DNA from: CAZYTX01 sp964650485
GTDB taxonomy: Bacteria; RBG-13-61-14; DATKZS01
Assembly: GCA_964650485.1 (NCBI GenBank)
Contig: CAZYTX010000039.1
Span: 1 to 34,741, forward strand
Direction of reading: 5' to 3'
Length of the DNA stretch: 34,741 nt
Part shown: positions 1 through 7,497 of the stretch, piece by piece
Numbering within the stretch: the stretch's first letter is position 1
Layout of the letters: every line of letters starts with the position of its first letter
Translations under genes and position numbers: made by a program
The notes under the pieces: model-generated
The model's database searches: none
What the model saw: the letters and a program-made list of their open reading frames with translations, nothing else
Told to the model about the DNA's origin: nothing

Positions 1-24
1 TATTTAATACTATTATATTAAATA
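1..24. repeat. AT-only perfect inverted repeat at window edge
   Basis: Bases 1-9 and 16-24 are perfect reverse complements separated by six bases, and both arms are A/T only. A second weak hairpin follows at about 31-49, with a run of A, a short loop and a run of T. Together they could be a terminator between the leftward exchanger gene and a gene beyond the window. The low GC of the stems makes this uncertain. Confidence 0.35.
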
Positions 25-222
25 TCGAGAAAAAAGCCAAGCCCTTTTTAATCGCGACTTTGCCAAGCGATGGGCCAAGGAAGATTTCTATCGTTGATAT
101 AATGAGTTATGATGATGTCTTTTCGCTGTTGCGGAATTGCTGAATTACAAGGAGTGCTTTGGCGAAGCAGGCGGCCAGGTTTCCCTCCCGCCTTCTCCGG
201 ATGAGTGCAAGCAAAAGCGTCC
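25..222. other. intergenic, no gene seen
   Basis: This stretch lies downstream of the stop of the leftward exchanger gene. The only open frame on the minus strand is short, has no ribosome binding site and has a composition that does not look like protein. I see no RNA gene. Confidence 0.5.
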
Positions 223-1194
223 TCATGCTCTTGAATAGCAGAGGAGAACATACAGTATAAAAGAACCGAAAAGAGTGATCCCCATCCACCTGCTTACGGT
301 CCTGGACAGGAGCATGAAGAGGATTAAAAGCAGCATGAAGTACATCATCACCGGGTAATGGAAAGGCATCAGGTCGGGGTTCACCGAGAGCGGCCTTATC
401 ATGGGCACCACTCCCATCACGAAGCAGATGTTGAAGATATTGGAGCCTATGATGTTGCCGATACCTATATCCTGCTGCTTTCTGGCAAAGGCCATCATGG
501 AGGCGGCCAGCTCCGGGAGGCTGGTCCCGAAGGCCACCACCGTGATGGCGATAACCAGCTCGCTGATTCCGATCCTGCGGGCCAGGGCGGTGGCCGCGGT
601 GACCATGAACTGGCCGCCCAAGGGAAGGATCACTAGACCCAGGAGCAAGAGGGCAGTGCTGACCCACAATGACCGGGTGATTACATCAGGGGGCGTCTCT
701 GCAGGGCCCATGCTTCCATGCCGATAGCACAAGACGAGGAAAACAATTAGAAGTGAAAAAAGGGCCAACCCCTCTACCCTGTCAATCCACCCTCCGAGGC
801 TGAAAACAATGAGCAGAACAGAAGCGCCTGCCAGGGACAAAAACTCGAAACGGCTGGGCTTGGACGTCCGGGTTACGGGGACAAGCGCGGCCGTAAGGCC
901 GATAATCAGACCGATATTGGCGATGTTAGAGCCCACGATGTTACCCACAGACACGTCAGCCTCTTCCTGGAACGCGGCAATGAGGCTTACCATGAACTCA
1001 GGAGCGCTGGTCCCGAACGCCACCACTGTAAGACCGATGATTACCGGCTTGATCTTGAAATGGAGGGCGAACTCTGATGCGCCCTTTACCAGGAACTCCG
1101 CGCCGTAATAAAGCCCCCCTATCCCGATGACCAGGAACAGGGGGATCATTAGACTCTCGGGAATAAGGACAGTCGAAAACAGTTCCTTTAGCAT
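223..1194 (-). CDS. calcium/sodium antiporter (CaCA family, YrbG-like)
   Basis: A 323-residue inner-membrane cation exchanger. It has the two-fold internal repeat of the CaCA superfamily: each half has a GTS-x-PE motif (GTSAPE and GTSLPE) followed by an acidic stretch and a GNI-hGSNI motif. These alpha repeats form the ion-binding site in the family. The rest is about ten hydrophobic helices, and the length is normal for bacterial YrbG-type proteins. The start ATG has GGAG about eight bases upstream, and a good promoter lies at 1216-1245. It diverges from the glycyl radical operon and shows no functional link to it. Substrate is inferred from family; Ca2+/Na+ is likely but not proved. Confidence 0.9.
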   Translation of the reverse strand: MLKELFSTVLIPESLMIPLFLVIGIGGLYYGAEFLVKGASEFALHFKIKPVIIGLTVVAFGTSAPEFMVSLIAAFQEEADVSVGNIVGSNIANIGLIIGLTAALVPVTRTSKPSRFEFLSLAGASVLLIVFSLGGWIDRVEGLALFSLLIVFLVLCYRHGSMGPAETPPDVITRSLWVSTALLLLGLVILPLGGQFMVTAATALARRIGISELVIAITVVAFGTSLPELAASMMAFARKQQDIGIGNIIGSNIFNICFVMGVVPMIRPLSVNPDLMPFHYPVMMYFMLLLILFMLLSRTVSRWMGITLFGSFILYVLLCYSRA

Positions 1195-1215
1195 ATTGCT
1201 GCTCCAGTTCCTTGT

Positions 1216-1245
1216 ATTCTTAAGGCTTTAAAAGGATTTTGTCAA
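1216..1245 (-). promoter_or_regulatory. sigma70-like promoter for the exchanger gene
   Basis: On the minus strand a perfect TTGACA (1245-1240) is followed after 18 bases by AAGAAT (1221-1216), four of six matches to the -10 consensus. Transcription would start about 15 bases before the ATG, leaving room for the GGAG ribosome site. Confidence 0.5.
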
Positions 1246-1272
1246 AACACGTCCCGCATCCGACTTTTTTCA

Positions 1273-1292
1273 GGGCGCTTCACTTGGCGCCC
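1273..1292. promoter_or_regulatory. GC-rich inverted repeat upstream of the glycyl radical operon
   Basis: GGGCGC at 1273-1278 and GCGCCC at 1287-1292 are perfect inverted repeats with an eight-base loop, about 60 bases before the start of the operon. It could be an operator or a leader hairpin. No T-run follows, so it is not a standard terminator. Confidence 0.35.
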
Positions 1293-1352
1293 AGGATGTA
1301 GTACTTTAATAGGACGGACAAGGATTGGGACTTATTCAGCAGGGAGGATGCC

Positions 1353-3956
1353 ATGTCAGCACAAGCGCCGGCCGGGAAAATAAAAGAGGTGATCGAGCCG
1401 GGCCCCAGCCGGAGGATCGAGAGGATGCGCCGCCGCTACCAGACCGGGCCCGCCTACATATCTACCGAACGGGCTAAGTATTACACCCTAAGCTGGCAGC
1501 AGACCGAGGGCGGCGGCATGCCCGTCTCAAAGCGTGTGGCGCTCGCCATGAAGAACGTGTACGAGAACATGACCCATTACCTCGACCCGGATGACCGCAT
1601 AGCAGGCTGCTGGTGCGAGCACTTCCTGGGCATACCAGTGGACATCGAGCGGGGCGTGTTCAACACCGTGCTGGAGGCCGAGCTGGACAAAAGGGCCATG
1701 ATGAAGTACAGGGCGTCCACCGTGGCCAAAGCCATGTCCTACATGGTGAGAAAGAGGATGCTGGGAGAGTTCGTAAAGAACCAGAAAATTTCCAGGAAGA
1801 GCGGGGCCGCGCCGCTCAACATGAAGTTCAAGACCATGTCCGAGCGCACTATAAACCCATACCAGATAAAAGACGAGGACAAGGAGCTCCTGCTGAGAGA
1901 GCTCCTACCCTACTGGAAGGGAAAGACCACCGTGGACCAGGTGGAAAAGGAGCTTTTGGGCTCGGAGCTCCTCTCAAAAGAGATGCGCGACTTCGTGTTC
2001 GCCATCCCCGGAAACACCTCCAGGCAGGTGATCATGCTCTCCACCTGCGCCACCATCGCGAGCTACCACGCCCACATCATACTCGACTACCAGCCCGTGT
2101 TGAACAAGGGGCTCCTGGCCATTAAGCAGGAGATCGAGGACCGGCTCCAGCAGGAGGGCATGAGCCCTGAGGACAGGGAGTTCCTGGAATCCGCATATAT
2201 AGCACTCCAGGGCGTGATCATATTCGCCAAGCGCCTGGCTCAAAGGATAGACCAGGAGCTTGTAAAGGAAGCGGACCCAGACAGGAGAGGGCAGCTTGAA
2301 ACCATGCTCGCGACCTGCAACAAGGTCCCGCTTTATCCGGCCGAGACTTTCGAGGAGGCGGTGCAGTCCATGTGGACCCTGAAGACTGCGGTGGAGGCCG
2401 CCCACCCGGTATACCTTCACTGCTTCGGCCGCCTGGACCAGGACCTCTACCCCTATTACAAAAAGGATATAGAGCAGGGAAGGATCACAAAGGAGTGGGC
2501 AATCGAGCTGCTCTCCGAGCTGCTCCTCAAGATCATGTCCCAGAACATAAGGCCCGAGTCCAACATCCTCTCCAACTTTTACCACCGCTTCCTGGGATCG
2601 TCCCCGGTTACGCTGGCCGGCATGACCCCGGAGGGGGAGGACGCAACAAACGAGCTCACCTACCTGTTCCTGGACGCGGCACACCTCTCAAAGGCCATAA
2701 CCAACGTCTCGGTGAGGATACATCAAAACACCCCGGACAAGGTGCTGCAAAAGGTGGCGGACTACCTCTACCAGGGCACCTCCAGCTTCTCCCTGTTCAA
2801 CGACGAGATCAACGTCGAGGCCATGAAAAGGAGGGGGTTCGAGAAAAAACACGCAAACAACTACGCGGTCATGGGGTGCGTGGAGACCACCAGCCCGGGG
2901 AACACCGGGCCCATGAGCGCGAACGCCATGCAGCTCTCGCAGCTCCTCGACATCACCCTCAGAAACGGCGACTCCAAGCTCGTGGCAGGGACCATAAAGG
3001 GAGACGGGCTGAAAACCGGGGACCCCGACTCCTTCCGTACATTCGATGAGCTCATCGAGGCCCTCTACAAACAGGCCGAGTATTTCATGGACAAGATCGT
3101 GCAGGGCTCGAACATCCGCGACAAGGTGTTCGCGGAGAGGCTGCCCGCTCCCGTGATCTCGCCCTTTGTAAGGGACTGCCTGAAAAATAATAAAGACGTG
3201 ACCCGGGGAGGGGGCAGGTACGTGTTCGCCGGCATATCCATGATCAACTCCATCGCCAACATGATGGACTCGCTGTGGGTCATAAAGAAGCTCGTGTTCG
3301 AGCGAAAAATGACTGGCCTCAAGCAGCTAATGGAAGCCGTGGACAACGACTTCGAGGGATACGAAGAGCTCTACCGCGAGATTCAAAACCTCTCAGGAAA
3401 GTGGGGCAACGGCGACCCGGAAGGGGACAAGCTGGTGCACGAGGTCATGGACAGGATGTTCAAGATCACGTACAAGTACCGCACCCTCATGGGCGGGCCG
3501 GTGGTGGCATACGTGATCAGCATGGTCACCCACACCATTGACGGCAGGCTCTCCATTGCAACACCCGACGGCCGTAGGGCTGCAAGGCCGTACGCAGCAT
3601 CATGCAACCCCTACAACGTGGAGAAGAACGGGGTCACCGCCTCAATGCGCTCAATCGCGGCGCTGCCCTTCGAGCACGTCATGGGATGCGCCATAAACGT
3701 GCGCTTCCACCCGAGCGGCATCGGCGACAACGACCTCGCCCGCAACAAATGGGTCTCGCTTATCAGGACCTACTTCAAACTGGGCGGCTCACAGGTGCAG
3801 CCCACCGTGGCCAGTGCAGAGATGATGCGCAAGGCCCAGCAGGACCCCGAGTCCTTCCGCGACCTCATCGTCAAGATCGGAGGGTATTCCACCTACTTCG
3901 TGGAGCTGGGAAGGGAGCTCCAGGAAGAGATCATCGCCCGCACCGAGCACGCCTGA
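1353..3956 (+). CDS. glycyl radical enzyme of the pyruvate formate-lyase/dehydratase superfamily
   Basis: An 867-residue protein with the PFL-like N-terminal domain and a C-terminal glycine-radical domain. The active-site motif is G-C509-V-E511-T-T; a Cys-x-Glu pair is known from glycerol dehydratase, choline lyase, hydroxyproline dehydratase and hydroxyphenylacetate decarboxylase. The radical Gly is G844, 24 residues from the end, in the loop KIGGYS, followed by a family-typical tail. The usual loop is R-V-(A/S/C)-G-Y, so Lys and an extra Gly are unusual. PFL itself has adjacent Cys-Cys, which is absent here. The start ATG has GGGAGG eight bases upstream. The activase gene follows after 12 bases. 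The substrate is not identifiable from sequence; the downstream SDR, decarboxylase-fold and acyl-CoA dehydrogenase genes suggest a catabolic pathway. Confidence 0.93.
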   Translation: MSAQAPAGKIKEVIEPGPSRRIERMRRRYQTGPAYISTERAKYYTLSWQQTEGGGMPVSKRVALAMKNVYENMTHYLDPDDRIAGCWCEHFLGIPVDIERGVFNTVLEAELDKRAMMKYRASTVAKAMSYMVRKRMLGEFVKNQKISRKSGAAPLNMKFKTMSERTINPYQIKDEDKELLLRELLPYWKGKTTVDQVEKELLGSELLSKEMRDFVFAIPGNTSRQVIMLSTCATIASYHAHIILDYQPVLNKGLLAIKQEIEDRLQQEGMSPEDREFLESAYIALQGVIIFAKRLAQRIDQELVKEADPDRRGQLETMLATCNKVPLYPAETFEEAVQSMWTLKTAVEAAHPVYLHCFGRLDQDLYPYYKKDIEQGRITKEWAIELLSELLLKIMSQNIRPESNILSNFYHRFLGSSPVTLAGMTPEGEDATNELTYLFLDAAHLSKAITNVSVRIHQNTPDKVLQKVADYLYQGTSSFSLFNDEINVEAMKRRGFEKKHANNYAVMGCVETTSPGNTGPMSANAMQLSQLLDITLRNGDSKLVAGTIKGDGLKTGDPDSFRTFDELIEALYKQAEYFMDKIVQGSNIRDKVFAERLPAPVISPFVRDCLKNNKDVTRGGGRYVFAGISMINSIANMMDSLWVIKKLVFERKMTGLKQLMEAVDNDFEGYEELYREIQNLSGKWGNGDPEGDKLVHEVMDRMFKITYKYRTLMGGPVVAYVISMVTHTIDGRLSIATPDGRRAARPYAASCNPYNVEKNGVTASMRSIAALPFEHVMGCAINVRFHPSGIGDNDLARNKWVSLIRTYFKLGGSQVQPTVASAEMMRKAQQDPESFRDLIVKIGGYSTYFVELGRELQEEIIARTEHA

Positions 3957-3968
3957 GAGAAAATATCC

Positions 3969-4877
3969 ATGCAGGGGACCATATTCGACATCCAGGGCTA
4001 CGCCATATACGACGGCCCTGGAATACGCACCTGTATTTACCTCAAGGGCTGCCCCTTGCAATGCTTCTGGTGCCACAACCCCGAGTCGCAGAGCCCGGAG
4101 CCACAGATGGGCTACTGGGTCGAAAGGTGCGCCCGCTGCGGCGAATGCGTAGAGGCCTGTCCCCAGCGCGCGCTTTCCCTTGAAAAGGACCGGGTGAAAA
4201 GGGACCATGAGCTGTGCAACGTATGCGGAGAGTGCGAACGCGCCTGCCCCAACCAGGCCATGGAGACCATAGGATATCGGATAAGCGTCCAGGAAGTCGT
4301 GGAAAGAGCGGCCCTGGACAGGCCCTTCTATGAAGGCTCCGGCGGGGGAGTGACCATAAGCGGGGGCGAGCCCGCGTTCCAGAAGGATTTCCTGCTGGGG
4401 CTCCTGGAAGCCCTAAAAGATCAAGGCATCCACACCGCGCTCGAGACCTGCGGCTTCTTTTCCACCGACCTGCTTCCCGCGCTCCTCGATCGGGTGGACC
4501 TGTTCCTATTCGACATAAAGCACCTGGACCCGGAAGCGCATAAGCAGGCCACCGCCGCTGACAACCGCGCCATACTTGGGAACTTCGCGGCAATAGTCGA
4601 GCGGGCCGGCCCCTCACGGGTCATACCCAGGGTCCCGCTGGTGCCCGGCTTCAACGTTGACCCGGACTCCATATCCGCCTTGGTTTCATTCCTCGGACAA
4701 AAGGGTTATAAAGGAGAGGTGCACCTGATGCCTTATCACGGCTTTGCAAGGGGCAAGTACAGGATGCTTGACAGGGGCCGGGATTTCAAGGACCCGGGAG
4801 AGCTGGAACAAAAAGACCTGGAGAGGATATGCAAGGCGTTTTCAGACACCGGGGTCGAGCTGGTCCTTTACGGGTAA
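3969..4877 (+). CDS. glycyl radical enzyme activating enzyme (radical SAM)
   Basis: A 302-residue activase that uses S-adenosylmethionine and an Fe-S cluster to abstract a hydrogen from the glycine of the partner GRE. The radical SAM cluster motif CX3CX2C is at C28, C32 and C35, following the family-typical DGPGIRT. An inserted ferredoxin-like domain has two CX2CX2CX3CP motifs (C54-C64 and C83-C93). This insert is typical of activases for dehydratase and lyase-type GREs and absent from PFL activase. The glycine-rich SGGEP SAM-binding motif follows at about residue 120. It lies 12 bases after the GRE and is almost surely co-transcribed. Its ribosome site is weak (GAGAG). Confidence 0.95.
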   Translation: MQGTIFDIQGYAIYDGPGIRTCIYLKGCPLQCFWCHNPESQSPEPQMGYWVERCARCGECVEACPQRALSLEKDRVKRDHELCNVCGECERACPNQAMETIGYRISVQEVVERAALDRPFYEGSGGGVTISGGEPAFQKDFLLGLLEALKDQGIHTALETCGFFSTDLLPALLDRVDLFLFDIKHLDPEAHKQATAADNRAILGNFAAIVERAGPSRVIPRVPLVPGFNVDPDSISALVSFLGQKGYKGEVHLMPYHGFARGKYRMLDRGRDFKDPGELEQKDLERICKAFSDTGVELVLYG

Positions 4878-4889
4878 AAGGGGGTTGTC

Positions 4890-5879
4890 TTGAAAGCGCT
4901 GGTAACAGGAGCCGACGGTCTGCTGGGAGCGAACCTTGTTCGCGAGCTCCTGGGGCAAGGCGACACGGTGCGCGCATTCATCCAGCCGGGCAGCCGCTCC
5001 AGTGCGCTCGATGGGCTGTCGCTCGAAAGAGTGGAGGGAGACCTGACCGAGGGCAGCGCCGCGCTCGCGGAGGCCATGCAGGGCTGTGACGCGGCGTTCC
5101 ACTGCGCCGCCATAACCGACCAGTGGGCCCCATCGGACCTCCACTGGAAGGTGAACTTTGAGGGCACGAGGGCCATACTGGACGCATGCCTGGCAGCGAA
5201 GATAAAAAGGCTGGTGTTCGTGGGCTCGGCAAGCTCGTTCAAGCCCGGCACTATCGAGACGCCCGCGGACGAGACCGCGCCCTTCCCGGAGGCGTACAAG
5301 GGCATGGCCTACATGGAGTCGAAGCACAAGGCCATGAACCTGGTCAAGGAGTACGTGAGGGACCGGGGACTGGACGCGGTAATAGTAGCCCCCACCTTCA
5401 TGATCGGGCCGTATGACGCCAGGCCCAGCTCGGGCGAGCTCATACGCCAGTTCATAAAAAGGAACATCAGGTTCGCGTCCCCCGGCGGCAGGAACTTCGC
5501 GCACGCGCGGGACGCGGCCCGGGCCGCGTCGGCCGCGCTGGAAAAGGGCAGGGCGGGCGAGTGCTACATACTGGGAGGCCGGAACCTCTCCTACCTCGAG
5601 TTCTTCACCATGGTGGCGAGAGAGGTTGGCAGGCAGCCGCCAAAGCTGGTGCTGCCGAGGGGAGCGATACTCTTCGGCGGCGCGCTCGGGTCGCTGTTCG
5701 AGAAGATGACCGGTAGGAAGGCGCTGGTGAACATGGGCATGGCAAGGCTCTCGCTCATGTACACCTACTACTCACCGCAAAAGGCCATACAGGAGCTGGG
5801 CATGCCGCGGACGCCCATCGGGGATGCCATACGAGAGTGTATTGAAAGCCTGAAGAAGTACGGGCACCTGGGGGAATAA
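4890..5879 (+). CDS. extended short-chain dehydrogenase / NAD-dependent epimerase-dehydratase
   Basis: A 329-residue Rossmann protein of the extended SDR family. The nucleotide-binding motif G7xxG10xxG13 is at the very N-terminus and the catalytic pair is Y141-x3-K145, with Ser residues just upstream at about 113-116. The general build resembles dihydroflavonol reductase, 3-beta-hydroxysteroid dehydrogenase and HpnA-like proteins, so oxidation/reduction of a hydroxyl or keto group is as likely as sugar epimerisation. The start is TTG, preceded by an AAAGGGGG ribosome site and placed 12 bases after the activase stop. Given its operon position I infer that it acts on a GRE pathway intermediate, not on a nucleotide sugar, but this is not shown. 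Confidence 0.88.
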   Translation: MKALVTGADGLLGANLVRELLGQGDTVRAFIQPGSRSSALDGLSLERVEGDLTEGSAALAEAMQGCDAAFHCAAITDQWAPSDLHWKVNFEGTRAILDACLAAKIKRLVFVGSASSFKPGTIETPADETAPFPEAYKGMAYMESKHKAMNLVKEYVRDRGLDAVIVAPTFMIGPYDARPSSGELIRQFIKRNIRFASPGGRNFAHARDAARAASAALEKGRAGECYILGGRNLSYLEFFTMVAREVGRQPPKLVLPRGAILFGGALGSLFEKMTGRKALVNMGMARLSLMYTYYSPQKAIQELGMPRTPIGDAIRECIESLKKYGHLGE

Positions 5880-5881
5880 GA

Positions 5882-6691
5882 ATGGACTATTTCCAGGACA
5901 AGGTTGCACTGGTGACCGGGGCCAGCAGGGGGGTGGGGTTCGCCACCGCAAAAAGGCTCTTGCAGCGGGGCGCAAGGGTGGTGATCACCGCCCGGGGGGA
6001 GGAGAGGCTCGCGGACTCCAAGGAGAAGCTCTCCGCCCTGGGCGAGGTGGCCTCAATCGCCGGGGACGTGGGCGACTGGGACCAGGCCCGGAGCATGGTG
6101 AGCGCCGCCATAGAGAACTTCGGCCGGCTGGACATACTGGTGAACAACGCCGGGGTGTCCATGCGCGGGAAGTTCAATGAGATATCGGAAGAGGTATGCA
6201 CGAGGGTGGCCCGCACCAACCTCATGGGGTGCATATACATGAGCAAGGCGGCAATACCGCACCTGGTGGAGGAAAAGGGGCACCTGGTGTTCATCTCCAG
6301 CATTGCAGGGCTGTTCGGACTGCCGGGCGCCTCCATTTACTGCGCCACCAAGAAGGCGCTTACAGGTCTTGCCGAGTCCATGCGCACCGAGCTGTTCCGC
6401 GAGAAGGTGCACGTGGGCGTGGTCTACCTGGGCTTTACCGAGCACGACCCGGAAAAGAGGATCCTGGCTGCGGACGGGTCCCTCGTGCTTCCGGACAGGC
6501 CGGCGCACCATACCCAGGACCATGCAGCGTCACTTATCATCAAGATGCTGGAAAAAAGAAAAAAGCAGCTCATCATGACGCCGGCGGGAGTCGCCGGCTC
6601 CATCTTCTACCGCATCTCGCCGGCTCTTTTGGAAAAGGCCATCATCGGGGCACAGAAGAGCCAGATGGGGATATTCAAGAGGTTTTCCTGA
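5882..6691 (+). CDS. classical short-chain dehydrogenase/reductase
   Basis: A 269-residue classical SDR. It has TGASRGVG at residues 12-19 (cofactor), NNAG at 88-91, catalytic S140 and Y153-x3-K157. The long C-terminal part with a basic segment (about 220-235) and a hydrophobic stretch resembles membrane-associated SDRs such as 3-ketodihydrosphingosine reductase-like proteins. The ATG lies two bases after the previous stop, and the GGGGGAA of the upstream gene's end serves as ribosome site. It is translationally coupled to the extended SDR, which suggests two consecutive redox steps. Cofactor preference is not clear. Confidence 0.9.
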   Translation: MDYFQDKVALVTGASRGVGFATAKRLLQRGARVVITARGEERLADSKEKLSALGEVASIAGDVGDWDQARSMVSAAIENFGRLDILVNNAGVSMRGKFNEISEEVCTRVARTNLMGCIYMSKAAIPHLVEEKGHLVFISSIAGLFGLPGASIYCATKKALTGLAESMRTELFREKVHVGVVYLGFTEHDPEKRILAADGSLVLPDRPAHHTQDHAASLIIKMLEKRKKQLIMTPAGVAGSIFYRISPALLEKAIIGAQKSQMGIFKRFS

Positions 6692-6703
6692 TAGGAGGAG
6701 AGA

Positions 6704-7474
6704 ATGGGGTTTGTAAAGACAAAGCAGGAACTGGATGCGTACTACTCAGTGAAGCAGCGCCACTTCCCGGGCTCGCGCATGCTGGGAGCCATGTTCCAGA
6801 CGCGGCCCGAGGTGGCCGAGCGCCTTCTGCCGCCGCCGCTCGATCCCGCGGACTCGCCCGGATGCCTGCTCTTTATCGCCGAGTACCCCGAGACCAACCT
6901 GGGGCCGGGCTACAGGGAAGCGGCGCTGTTCCTGCAATGCAAATACAAGGATGAGCAGGGGAGCTACTGCCTGTCAATGCCCATCCACAGCCTGGAGTCC
7001 AGGCTATACAACGGCCGCGACATCTTCGGCTTCCCCAAGAAGATGGCCACCATCAGCCTGGAAAAGGGAGACGGCGTGGCCAGTGGCAAGGTGGAGCGAC
7101 ACGGCATCAGCTTCGTCGAGGTCAAGCTCGAACTCACCGGCACTCTGCCGAACCTGCCTCCCACCGGACCCACCTTCCTGTTCAAGGCAATGCCAAGGAT
7201 AGACCTCATGCCCGGGTTTGACGGACCGGTGCTCCTTTGCAGGCAGAAGACCGACATCGAGATGAAGAGCATGGAGATCGGAACGCCCGAGATCAAGTTC
7301 ACCCACTCGGACGCTGACCCCTGGGCTGAGGTCGAGGTGGAGAAGGCCATCATGGGCTTTTACATGATCAGCGACAACACCATGCAGCCGGGAGAGGTTC
7401 TGGAAGAAGTGGACGCACAAGCCTTTCTTCCATACTACTTCAAGATGACGGACTTTGCGACCCCCAATAAGTGA
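6704..7474 (+). CDS. acetoacetate decarboxylase family protein
   Basis: A 256-residue protein of the acetoacetate decarboxylase (ADC) fold. The key feature is the Lys pair in GFPKKM at K112-K113, matching the FPKK motif of clostridial ADC, where the first Lys forms a Schiff base with the keto substrate. Retention of the pair argues for Schiff-base chemistry: decarboxylation of a 3-keto acid, or a related aldolase/dehydratase reaction known in divergent members. A perfect AGGAGG-type ribosome site precedes the ATG. Its placement between an SDR and an acyl-CoA dehydrogenase suggests that it processes a keto intermediate made by the SDRs. True acetoacetate decarboxylase activity would be unexpected here. 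Confidence 0.88.
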   Translation: MGFVKTKQELDAYYSVKQRHFPGSRMLGAMFQTRPEVAERLLPPPLDPADSPGCLLFIAEYPETNLGPGYREAALFLQCKYKDEQGSYCLSMPIHSLESRLYNGRDIFGFPKKMATISLEKGDGVASGKVERHGISFVEVKLELTGTLPNLPPTGPTFLFKAMPRIDLMPGFDGPVLLCRQKTDIEMKSMEIGTPEIKFTHSDADPWAEVEVEKAIMGFYMISDNTMQPGEVLEEVDAQAFLPYYFKMTDFATPNK

Positions 7475-7497
7475 GGACCTTAGCGGAGAGGAATAAC

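Noticed and set aside
48..251. Minus-strand frame of 67 codons at the left edge
   Set aside because: No ribosome site, low-quality composition and it overlaps the end of the exchanger gene.
1273..1310. Sigma54 (-24/-12) promoter ahead of the GRE operon
   Set aside because: A TGGC-like element is present, but the TTGC element at the proper distance is missing.
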